A stretch of DNA of 17,184 nucleotides. It comes from Trichodesmium sp. MAG_R04 (GTDB taxonomy: Bacteria > Cyanobacteriota > Cyanobacteriia > Cyanobacteriales > Microcoleaceae). Under the pieces are notes generated by a model. That model made no database searches and was not told the DNA's origin. It worked only from the letters and a program-made list of their open reading frames with translations. A program made the translations under genes and the position numbers. Shown here in pieces: positions 7,302 to 14,714 of the stretch. Position 1 is the stretch's first letter, and the number at the start of each line of letters is the position of its first letter. The stretch lies in the NCBI GenBank assembly GCA_023356515.1, contig JAKQYG010000028.1, positions 1 through 17,184 of the forward strand, read 5' to 3'.

Positions 7302-7553
7302 CGAAAAATTGGGTTTAAAGCCTCGCCCATAAGTGGGCGACTTTTTAGTTGATTTTTTTCACTGGTCTAGCCCTTGTTGGTTTTTAGTTCACAGGAAATA
7401 TATTAGTCGCGGGTGGGCATACCGAGACAAAAAACGGACAGGTCGGCAAGTGTAAGACTACTGCCAAAGTAGCGGCAGCCCGTGAAATGTCAACCTGCAT
7501 CGGAGCTACGGCTCGGTTGTTACCCGGTGCCTTTAGGCCGGGGAGGATGTCAA
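7302..7553 (+). mobile_element. ORF-less IS200/IS605-type element, copy 2, with omegaRNA-like right end
   Basis: A 252-bp element in the same orientation as copy 1. TTAC lies at 7298-7301 immediately before it and TCAA at 7550-7553 closes it. The AAAG guide is at 7317-7320, and the left-end hairpin CGCCCA-TAAG-TGGGCG (7324-7339) is a perfect 6-bp stem here, unlike copy 1. The right half, from GTTTTTAG at 7380 to the end, differs from copy 1 by about six substitutions in roughly 174 bases. The central 21 bases (7359-7379) are unrelated to the equivalent part of copy 1, which suggests the two lost their internal genes separately or diverged there. There is no transposase or tnpB frame. The 3' flank begins TTTTAACTTC, which would be the guide if the right end is transcribed as an omegaRNA. 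The element ends 48 bases from the stop of the phytase-like gene. Confidence 0.82.
7402..7553 (+). ncRNA. Putative omegaRNA (reRNA) scaffold of copy 2
   Basis: Equivalent to the copy 1 scaffold, with the same CTAC/GTAG, GAGC/GCTC and terminal CCCGG/CCGGG stems. The CGGAC/GTCCG stem has an A-C mismatch here (GCCCG), while an extra CTGCC/GGCAG pairing becomes perfect. Expression and boundary are not shown by the sequence. Confidence 0.42.
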
Positions 7554-7601
7554 TTTTAACTTCTCTTCCTAGGGTAGGGGGTTAACTTTTGACTTTAATA
7601 G

Positions 7602-8726
7602 CTAGAGATTAGTGCTAAAAATGAGAACCTGAGTCGATTGTAAAAGGTTAAAATTATTATCGCTGACTAGGATGAGTGATCGTCGACCATCTGGCAATAT
7701 TGAGCCAAAGGTCATCCCTTCAATATTATCTGAGATTAATTCTAGATTGCTCAAATCTAACAGTAATTCTTTTTCTACTGGAGAAATATGACTAAATTGA
7801 GTATTTAAAGGATTAATATTTTGAATATTATCTGCATTTGACAAATCAACTTTAAATATTTTAATAACATTTCCAGTATCTATAGAAAAAGACCCTTCTA
7901 AACTTAAAAGATGGGTATCATCTAAAGCTATTAGTTCTGCTAAACCATTGGTCTGAAAATCACCTAAATTATTATATGTAGAAGTAATAGGTTCTGTGAT
8001 ATATAGAAACTCTTTTTCGGGCTCACCTTTAGTTAAATTATACTGTAAAATTCGACAAGGACTACCATTATAAATATTTGCTTCTGTGCCATCTTGAATT
8101 AAAGCATTCTCTGTAGCAGTGAAGATATATTTTTTGCTTGGAGTAATAGTTAAATTTTCCAAGGCTAGATTATTTCTAATTCCACTATTAGGTTGTATAA
8201 TAAACTTATCCGGAATTGGCAAACTTTGTAGTTGTTTACCTGTCAAAGAAAATTCTCTAATAAATGGTTGTATTTTACGTTTTCTATCTCCTTCAGAAGA
8301 TATAAATAAACTTTCTCGATTAAAACTAATTCCTTCTGGATCAATACTCAAAGGGGGAAATGGTTGACCAATATCATTTAATAAAGTTGTAACATCTATA
8401 AAAGTTACAGTTTCTTCTGAAATTTTCTCTGTATCTAGGTCAATTTTTAGGGTATAAAATCGTGCTGCTGCTTTACTACTACGGTCATCAGAAATAGCAT
8501 AATAAATTTCTTTATCTGGATTGTAGGTTATGCCAGAAAGTCCACCTACTTCTGTCTCTTTAAATTTTAAACCTGTGGGGAAATTGACTTCTCCTAAAAA
8601 AGTTATTTGCGAAATAGTTGCTTGAGTGATTGACTTAACAACTATGGCTATAGTTACAAGAATAACTAAACAAGTAAAGAAGCTAAAAATTAAATATTTA
8701 TATCTTTTATTTTTTTGATTTTTCAT
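7602..8726 (-). CDS. Membrane-anchored esterase-like activity of phytase family protein
   Basis: A 374-residue protein with a basic N-terminus and one hydrophobic segment at about 11-30, acting as a signal anchor or uncleaved signal peptide, so the rest lies outside the cytoplasm. The body matches the phytase-like domain family (PF13449-type), whose members are predicted beta-propeller phosphoesterases. Motifs in order are GGLSGITYNP (61-70), ISDDRS (78-83), SIDPEGISF (127-135), SSEGDR (143-148), NNLALENLT (185-193), DNIEGMTFG (333-341) and LVSDNNFN (353-360). The repeated acidic pairs and DPEG/NIEG motifs are typical of metal-binding propeller loops. The substrate is unknown; a phosphate-scavenging role is only an inference from the family name. 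The gene stands alone: 283 bases separate it from the upstream nuclease gene, and an IS605-like element lies just beyond its 3' end. No strong Shine-Dalgarno sequence precedes the start. Confidence 0.88.
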   Translation of the reverse strand: MKNQKNKRYKYLIFSFFTCLVILVTIAIVVKSITQATISQITFLGEVNFPTGLKFKETEVGGLSGITYNPDKEIYYAISDDRSSKAAARFYTLKIDLDTEKISEETVTFIDVTTLLNDIGQPFPPLSIDPEGISFNRESLFISSEGDRKRKIQPFIREFSLTGKQLQSLPIPDKFIIQPNSGIRNNLALENLTITPSKKYIFTATENALIQDGTEANIYNGSPCRILQYNLTKGEPEKEFLYITEPITSTYNNLGDFQTNGLAELIALDDTHLLSLEGSFSIDTGNVIKIFKVDLSNADNIQNINPLNTQFSHISPVEKELLLDLSNLELISDNIEGMTFGSILPDGRRSLILVSDNNFNLLQSTQVLIFSTNL

Positions 8727-9009
8727 AGTTTCTTAGTGAACATTCAGTCGTTAGCTATTAACCCAACCATAGCATTACTTTTAAAACATATTATTACATA
8801 GGGTGGATGTTTATAAATTATCAAACTCAGTCAGAGATGACTTTAACTTCTCTCCGTCGAGGACCAAAGTCCTAAGGGAAACTGAAATTGGAGTAAATAT
8901 TGAAATAAAAGGGGGAAATGATAGATATAACTGTCTTAAATAAATTAGAGCTGCAAAAATTTTACCATTTACACCTGGTACATTATTTACCAGATTCCAT
9001 ACTCTATGT

Positions 9010-10545
9010 TTACTTCTTCTTCAATTGCTCTTCTAAAAATTTTGACAACCATTTTTTAATATAGTAAGTAGCATAACAATCATCTTCATTGTAAATAACA
9101 ATGGCATCTAATAAAGAGCGATCGCCAGTTTCTAACCATTCCTCATACCAACAAATAGACTGAGCACCATTAGCTTTAGGATTTCGCCATTCAAAACCTA
9201 GCCAACGAGCAATATTTTTTAGGGCATAACTTTCTATAGGCAATGTAATAGTTTTAGTGACAACTTGATGAAGATCCACAAATCTTTTCAACAATGGCTT
9301 CCACTGATATGTTGGGGTTTTATAGAGTTTAGCTAATTTTTTGACAGTTTGAATTTCATATTCACAAAAATGATAGATTGGAGCAATAGGATATTTCCAA
9401 ACTAAGTCTAAAAATTGATGCCAAATTAATTCTTCATCCAGAGGATTTTCAGCTAAATGAAAATAAAATTTTTCTGTATTGTAACGTTTATCAACCACTA
9501 AAACACCATGTAAATAATCCAGATTAATTCTTGGTTGAGCCTCAATATCAAAATACAATTCTACAGGAGAATCGACTAGCTTAGTTAATTGATAATTAAT
9601 GATTTGTAAAACTTGACTTTCTAACTTGCCTGTAAACTTTTCATTTCTCAGAATAATCTTATTTTCCCATACAGATTTAGCTTGTTTCACAACTTGTATT
9701 CCAACTCCATCAGCAAATTCTGGGTAAATTTTTAAATCATCAGGATTAGCTTTACTTAAAGATTCTAAAGTTGTTAAATTTAATCTCTTCAATATAGCAT
9801 ATCTATTAGAGGTAACTCCTGGCAAAAGGCATAAATGTTTTTGACTTTTAGCAACAGTATGACAGCTACTATACCAAGTACAAAGATTACATTTTTGACG
9901 GGATATAAAAACTTCTGGTTCCAGAGAATTTTGCAACATAACAGTTAACTCAGAAATAATCTCCTGCATTTGCTGAATTCGCTGTTCTAAATTAACTTTA
10001 TATAATCCTTTCTTTTGAAGAATTAACCAAGCAGTTTTTGGCCAGCTTTTTTGAATAATGGCTAATATTTGAGCATGGAAAGCGGCAACTATTTGATACC
10101 CTAATTTTGGACGTTTGCTTAATTTAATATCCGTGGGAATATAAAGCCAATCCCCAAAGGAAGAATATCCAGGCTGTTTAATTAATAAATCTGGATAGCT
10201 GACAAAATCAATTGATAGAAAATTATCACTCTGAATTGAATTTTGTGGAGGTAATTTTATGGCAGATTGCTGAGTCATTAAGACTCCCTTGTAAATAACA
10301 TCAACACCTACTGCCATTAAACTTTCTGTCGCTTTTACTCCTGCAATTAGATTTCCATTAGGATAATCCGGAATTTGATAATTGTAATTACTGATAATAC
10401 TAGACTTAAATTCTAAACTATCTCTAATTAATTTTAGGAGAAAATCACTAGGAAATTCTTGTTGTCTAAAATCTCCATGAATATCTAAAAATGCTTTTCT
10501 GGGACAGCGTTGGTAAGAAAGTAGTTGAGAGTCAGTTATAAACAT
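9010..10545 (-). CDS. TM0106-type RecB-like putative nuclease (Cas4-like Fe-S domain plus DEDD-type exonuclease domain)
   Basis: A 511-residue soluble protein with two nuclease-like halves. The N-terminal half has the layout of the Cas4/AddB-like PD-(D/E)XK group: YQRCPRKAF with Cys14, then Asp119 in SYPDLLIK, then Asp139 and Lys141 in TDIKLSK, and a distal Cys cluster (Cys219, Cys222, Cys228). Cys14 plus these three would coordinate a 4Fe-4S cluster as in Cas4 and AddB. The C-terminal half has an RNase_H_2-type (DEDD) pattern: YFDIEAQP with Asp333 and Glu335, VDLH with Asp424, and YNEDDCYATYY with Asp488/Asp489. This architecture matches the TM0106 RecB-like putative nuclease family (TIGR03491-type). 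A role in DNA repair or processing is plausible, but no member's job is known to me. No cas genes or CRISPR repeats lie nearby. All key residues look intact. It is transcribed divergently from the histidine kinase gene. Confidence 0.87.
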   Translation of the reverse strand: MFITDSQLLSYQRCPRKAFLDIHGDFRQQEFPSDFLLKLIRDSLEFKSSIISNYNYQIPDYPNGNLIAGVKATESLMAVGVDVIYKGVLMTQQSAIKLPPQNSIQSDNFLSIDFVSYPDLLIKQPGYSSFGDWLYIPTDIKLSKRPKLGYQIVAAFHAQILAIIQKSWPKTAWLILQKKGLYKVNLEQRIQQMQEIISELTVMLQNSLEPEVFISRQKCNLCTWYSSCHTVAKSQKHLCLLPGVTSNRYAILKRLNLTTLESLSKANPDDLKIYPEFADGVGIQVVKQAKSVWENKIILRNEKFTGKLESQVLQIINYQLTKLVDSPVELYFDIEAQPRINLDYLHGVLVVDKRYNTEKFYFHLAENPLDEELIWHQFLDLVWKYPIAPIYHFCEYEIQTVKKLAKLYKTPTYQWKPLLKRFVDLHQVVTKTITLPIESYALKNIARWLGFEWRNPKANGAQSICWYEEWLETGDRSLLDAIVIYNEDDCYATYYIKKWLSKFLEEQLKKK

Positions 10546-10871
10546 TAATTATTTACTTTATGAGTTAGGCACTTGATGGTAATAATTTCAGTTATCAATT
10601 ATCAATCTTTTGAGAATAGGTTTGAGTATAATAGTCTATGGGCAAGAATTTTAGAATTTATTTCTATTTTTTGAATTGTCAAAACCTATTTAGGATTGCT
10701 ATAATAAAATTTTCATTCCTTAGTCAAAAATATGCTACTATTAAAGTCATACAAATGAATTTACGACCAGAATAAAAATAAAATAAAATTGAGGAAAAAT
10801 AGTAAATATTTATAGGTGCAAAATAGTTAAATATTACAAAAAATAGTTCTCAAATAATTTCAAAAATAAAA
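10546..10871. other. Divergent intergenic region
   Basis: These 326 very AT-rich bases separate the nuclease gene (-) from the hybrid kinase gene (+). A recognisable plus-strand promoter lies at 10676-10705. The minus-strand promoter is not clear, although a TATAAT-like run occurs near 10627. No small gene is supported. Confidence 0.6.
10676..10705 (+). promoter_or_regulatory. Sigma-70-type promoter, probably of the hybrid histidine kinase gene
   Basis: TTGTCA (10676-10681, one mismatch to the -35 consensus) is followed after 18 bases by a perfect TATAAT (10700-10705). Transcription from about 10712 would leave a leader of roughly 160 bases before the ATG at 10872. AT-rich context makes chance matches likely, so confidence is moderate. 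Confidence 0.5.
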
Positions 10872-12896
10872 ATGTCAAATAAATTACAACATTTATCTTT
10901 ATCTTACTATTTTATAGGGTTTTATATTGCTGGACTAATTATAGTTGCAAGCTTTTTTTTCACTGATCTAATTCTAGCAAAAAAATTTCTAAAAGGTCAA
11001 TTTGACACTTCTCGGAGAATTAACATTGCAGGTCGTCAACGAATGCTGAGTCAAAAACTTAGCAAAGCCGCATTAGCTATAAATTTTAGCTCCAAGCAAG
11101 AAGTAAAAAAACAAAATCAAGAGGAACTAAAAGATACTTTGCAGTTGTTCCAACGTTCCCACAATGGATTACAGTCGGAAGATTTAGAGTTAGGATTACT
11201 TACTAACAATAATAATAGCCTTATAGTCAAAGAAATGTTTGTTGAGTTGGAGAAACCCTATCAAGCAATAGTTGAGGCAGCTGAAGGTTTGCTAGTAGTT
11301 CTAAACTCAGATTCAGCAGAGAAAAATATTAGCCTTTTTATAGAAATAATTCTGGAAAATGAGGAAATTTTTTTGTCACAGATGAACCAAATTGTTTTCC
11401 AATACGATTATGAAGCCCAAGAAAATGCTCAGCAAACTAGGAAAACTAAAAATTTGTTATTGACAATAGTTATATTACTAATTTTTTTAGAGGGAATCCA
11501 TTTTCAAAAAGTTATAGAATCACAGAAACAAGCAGCGAAGATAGCAGCAGAATTAGAACAAAAAAATCAGCAATTAGATTTAGCTTTAAAAGAAGCTCAA
11601 TCAGTAGCTCAGTTGAAATCAGAATTTGTGGCCAATATCAGTCACGAAATACGTACGCCAATGAATGGAGTAATAGGAATGACCAATCTATTATTAGATA
11701 CTGTTCTAGATTCTAAACAACGAAAATTTGCCGAAATTATCCGCGATAGTGGAGAGAATTTGCTGGTTATTATTAATGATATTCTCGACTTCTCAAAAAT
11801 TAATGGTAATAAGTTAGAACTAGAAAACCAAGTTTTTAACCTTAAAGAATGCGTAGCATCTTGTTTAGATTTGCTAGCTTCTCAAGCTACAGATAAAGAA
11901 CTAGACTTGTTTTACTCTATAGATGATAATACTCCATATATAATCATAGGAGATGTAACTCGGTTACGTCAAATTCTAGTAAATCTAGTTAGTAATGCTG
12001 TGAAATTTACTGACTCTGGAGAAGTAGGAATCATTGTTACTTCTGAAGAAATTAACTCCGATAATTCTCAATCTTCTATCCACCAAATCCATTTTGCTAT
12101 CAAAGATACTGGTATTGGCATTTCCCCAGAAGGTTTGACAAGAATTTTTCAGCCTTTTTCTCAGGTAGACTCTTCTATTAATCGTAAATATGGGGGTACT
12201 GGTTTAGGTTTAGCGATCAGTAAGCAACTATGTGAAATGATGGGTGGCCAAATTTGGGTAGAAAGTGGGGGGAATGTGGCAGGAAATCCTTTAGTTACGA
12301 ATCAAAAAAATTCGGTTTGTGCAAATTCTGTTGTTGTGGGTTCAACATTTCACTTTACAATCCTAACTAAAACTGCTCCCAGTATCTCTAAACTTGACTA
12401 CAATCCTCAGCTTCAACTTAAAAATCAAGTTCAGGTATATATTAATCATAATCTAGGAAAACAACTACCTTTAAAAATTTTAATTGCTGAAGATAATGTT
12501 GTGAATCAAAAGATAATATTGTTGATGTTAGCGCAAATAGGTTATGACTCTGATGTGGTTAATAATGGTTTAGAAGTTTTAACAGCTTTAGAGCAAGTAT
12601 CTTATGATTTGGTTTTCATGGATATACAAATGCCTAAAATGGGAGGTTTGGAAGCAACAAAAAATATCTGTGAAAAATATGGCAAAGAGTTAGAAAAAAA
12701 ACCCGTTATTATCGCTATGACTGCTGGAGCTATGGAGAGCGATCGCGATATTTGCCTGAAAACTGGTATGAATGATTATATTAGTAAACCAGTCAAAGTT
12801 GAAACTTTGCAGAGGGTTTTAAGGCATTGGGGAACAAAAATTTTGGCAAATCAACATTTAGGATTAGAACGACTCGTAAAAACATCGGATTTATGA
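10872..12896 (+). CDS. Hybrid sensor histidine kinase with PilJ-type sensory N-terminus and receiver domain
   Basis: A 674-residue inner-membrane protein. A first membrane helix spans about 12-35. The extracytoplasmic sensor (about 36-192) opens with RRINIAGRQRMLSQKLSKAAL, which matches the type IV pilus methyl-accepting (PilJ/NarX-like, PF13675-type) N-terminal domain. A second membrane helix lies at about 194-208, then a Glu/Gln-rich coiled coil to about 245. The HisKA domain has the H-box with His258 (SHEIRTP). The ATPase domain has the N-box around Asn371-Asn375, DTGIGIS (412-418), FQPFSQ (426-431) and GGTGLGLAIS (441-450). A receiver domain at about 535-652 has Glu540/Asp541, phospho-acceptor Asp584 (VFMDIQMP), Thr617 and Lys639. 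All catalytic residues are present. The ATPase domain carries an unusual insert at about 466-490 before STFHFTI. No separate response regulator lies next to it; the next gene is a PLP enzyme 45 bases downstream. Signal and output are unknown. Confidence 0.94.
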   Translation: MSNKLQHLSLSYYFIGFYIAGLIIVASFFFTDLILAKKFLKGQFDTSRRINIAGRQRMLSQKLSKAALAINFSSKQEVKKQNQEELKDTLQLFQRSHNGLQSEDLELGLLTNNNNSLIVKEMFVELEKPYQAIVEAAEGLLVVLNSDSAEKNISLFIEIILENEEIFLSQMNQIVFQYDYEAQENAQQTRKTKNLLLTIVILLIFLEGIHFQKVIESQKQAAKIAAELEQKNQQLDLALKEAQSVAQLKSEFVANISHEIRTPMNGVIGMTNLLLDTVLDSKQRKFAEIIRDSGENLLVIINDILDFSKINGNKLELENQVFNLKECVASCLDLLASQATDKELDLFYSIDDNTPYIIIGDVTRLRQILVNLVSNAVKFTDSGEVGIIVTSEEINSDNSQSSIHQIHFAIKDTGIGISPEGLTRIFQPFSQVDSSINRKYGGTGLGLAISKQLCEMMGGQIWVESGGNVAGNPLVTNQKNSVCANSVVVGSTFHFTILTKTAPSISKLDYNPQLQLKNQVQVYINHNLGKQLPLKILIAEDNVVNQKIILLMLAQIGYDSDVVNNGLEVLTALEQVSYDLVFMDIQMPKMGGLEATKNICEKYGKELEKKPVIIAMTAGAMESDRDICLKTGMNDYISKPVKVETLQRVLRHWGTKILANQHLGLERLVKTSDL

Positions 12897-12941
12897 CATA
12901 ATTGCAAAAGAGAAAACTTTGCAGTTTAGCGTCAAAATTTT

Positions 12942-14129
12942 ATGGATCAGAAGATTTCCCAATTGTCAAGTTATCGACAAAAGTTTCCGGCTTTAGCTAA
13001 TAAAAACTACTTTAATTATGGCGGTCAAGGACCCATCCCTAACATATCTTTACAGGCAATTCATGAATCTTATCAAAAAGTTCAAAATCTCGGACCTTTT
13101 TCCCAAAAAGTTAGTGAGTGGGTGACAAATGAAGCAGCTTTAATTCGTAGAGCGATCGCTGCTGAATTAGGGGTTTTTCCAGATACTATTACTTTAACAG
13201 AAGATGTTACTGTAGGTTGTAATATTTCACTTTGGGGTTTAGATTGGCAGGCGGGAGATCATCTATTACTTTCTGACTGTGAACATCCAGGAGTGATTGC
13301 TACAATTCAGGAAATTAAAAGACGTTTTCATATAGAGTTTTCTACTTGTCCAATAATGGAAACTTTAAATGAAGGAAACCCTGTAAAAGTGATTGAGCAA
13401 AATTTACGTCCTCATACAAAATTATTGGTAATTAGTCATATTTTGTGGAACACAGGTCAGGTTTTACCATTAACTGAAATTGTCAAATTGTGTCATAATT
13501 TATTTCCATCACCGATTAAAGTCTTAGCTGATGCAGCTCAATCTGTAGGAGTTTTACCTTTAAAATTAGCAGAAACAGAGGTTGATTTTTATGCTTTTAC
13601 TGGCCATAAATGGTGGTGCGGACCAGACGGTTTAGGGGGACTTTATGTAAGTGCTAAAGTTAGGGAAAATTTAAGTCCTACTTTTATTGGTTGGCGAAGT
13701 ATTTTGAGAGATAAAATTGGTAAACCAATTGGTTGGCAACCTGATGGTAGACGTTATGAAATTGCTACTTCTGCTTATCCTTTATATTCTGGTTTAAGGC
13801 AAGCGATAAGTCTACATAATCAATGGGGAACTACAACAGAAAGGTATGAAAGAATTAAAAAGTTAAGTGCATATTTATGGAAAAGTTTAAGTAAAATTCC
13901 TGAAATTAAATGTTTACATAAAGCACCGCCAGAAGCAGGATTAGTTTCTTTTCAGTTGACCAATGGTAAACCACATAAAGAGTTAGTTAAATTTTTAGAA
14001 AACCAGGAAATTATGGTGCGAACTATTCTAGAGCCAGATTGTGTAAGAGCTTGTGTTCATTATTTTAGTTTAGAGGCAGAAATTGATCAATTAGTTATAA
14101 AAATTAAAGCTTTTGTTGCAATAAATTAG
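12942..14129 (+). CDS. Class V aminotransferase-fold PLP enzyme, probable L-cysteine/cystine C-S lyase (C-DES type)
   Basis: A 395-residue cytoplasmic PLP-dependent enzyme of the class V aminotransferase (NifS/SufS) fold. Key positions: FNYGGQGPIP (24-33), TEDVTVGCN (86-94), the cofactor-stacking His115 in SDCEHPG, Asp197 in ADAAQS, which would hold the pyridine nitrogen, and Lys223 in TGHKWWCGPDG, the Schiff-base lysine. The opening FNYGGQGP and the WWCGPDG motif are shared with the cyanobacterial cystine lyase C-DES rather than with true SufS; I see no SufS-type catalytic Cys loop, so a beta-elimination (cystine to persulfide, pyruvate and ammonia) is more likely than desulfurase activity. 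This assignment rests on remembered family patterns. The gene follows the hybrid kinase gene by 45 bases on the same strand and may be co-transcribed, though a small hairpin (12903-12923) lies in the gap. No clear Shine-Dalgarno sequence is present. Confidence 0.85.
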   Translation: MDQKISQLSSYRQKFPALANKNYFNYGGQGPIPNISLQAIHESYQKVQNLGPFSQKVSEWVTNEAALIRRAIAAELGVFPDTITLTEDVTVGCNISLWGLDWQAGDHLLLSDCEHPGVIATIQEIKRRFHIEFSTCPIMETLNEGNPVKVIEQNLRPHTKLLVISHILWNTGQVLPLTEIVKLCHNLFPSPIKVLADAAQSVGVLPLKLAETEVDFYAFTGHKWWCGPDGLGGLYVSAKVRENLSPTFIGWRSILRDKIGKPIGWQPDGRRYEIATSAYPLYSGLRQAISLHNQWGTTTERYERIKKLSAYLWKSLSKIPEIKCLHKAPPEAGLVSFQLTNGKPHKELVKFLENQEIMVRTILEPDCVRACVHYFSLEAEIDQLVIKIKAFVAIN

Positions 14130-14714
14130 TAGGGGAGCAGGAATAGAAGTAAACATAAGGATAATTAACATTGGCATTAACTTAGCTAAAGAGAAGAGAG
14201 CAATAAGCTTATTCGACGTAACTTAATTACGGAAAGTGCTGTAATTTACAGTAACAAATTAAGGACAGGAAACTATTCTCCACTACTGCATTCGGGAATA
14301 GGGGTAACAATGACAGATTTTATATTCTTCAAAGATTTTAACAGTCTGGAATATTGGGAAAATTGGTTAAATATTCCCTAACCTAATCAATTTCACTATC
14401 CCCTATATACAAAATAGACTTTATATTTTAGGATGGAGTTTCTGAAGTATAATTAAATAATATTACTATATATATGATACTTTTTTTGAAAAAAAGAATG
14501 TTATGTAGAACTTGCCCAAAATATCAGGTCATAGACTATCTTTAGGGACTTGCTGGCAGTTTGACCCTACTAGATATGTTAGTTCTGGGTAAGACTGGTT
14601 ATCAGTAGTTTAAAACAAAAGATATGAAATGATTTCCTAAAATTACTGTAGCATTAAAGTTTTAAGTCTATAAAATCCGAGTTTTTACTTTTAATTTTAC
14701 TTTCGTGAAAAGGT
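14130..14714. other. Long intergenic region with one two-tier inverted repeat and a possible 23-codon frame
   Basis: These 585 bases hold no recognisable gene. An inverted repeat CTTAATT/AATTAAG (14222-14228 with 14257-14263) encloses a second palindrome CTGTAA-T-TTACAG (14239-14251). A 23-codon frame with a purine-rich AGGGG five bases before its ATG runs 14310-14381, but it has no recognisable product. The promoter of the downstream kinase gene should lie here but is not evident. Confidence 0.5.

Noticed and set aside
6754..7553. Possibility that the 250-bp direct repeats are a CRISPR array or a riboswitch pair
   Set aside because: Only two units with a 297-base gap holding a tRNA gene, and no conserved gene start follows either copy; the TTAC/TCAA ends and left hairpin fit IS200/IS605 much better.
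7555..7566. Twelve-base match between the start of the copy 2 putative guide and 8842-8853
   Set aside because: The match is short and AT-rich, and the second site is not preceded by TTAC, so it is not a convincing target.
8119..8367. Plus-strand frame of 82 codons within the phytase-like gene
   Set aside because: Antisense shadow of a well supported coding region, with no start signal.
8823..8850. Similarity between this intergenic stretch and 16973-17000 (both containing TCAGTCAG and ACTTCT)
   Set aside because: Only about 20 of 26 positions agree with an indel needed; too weak to call a repeat.
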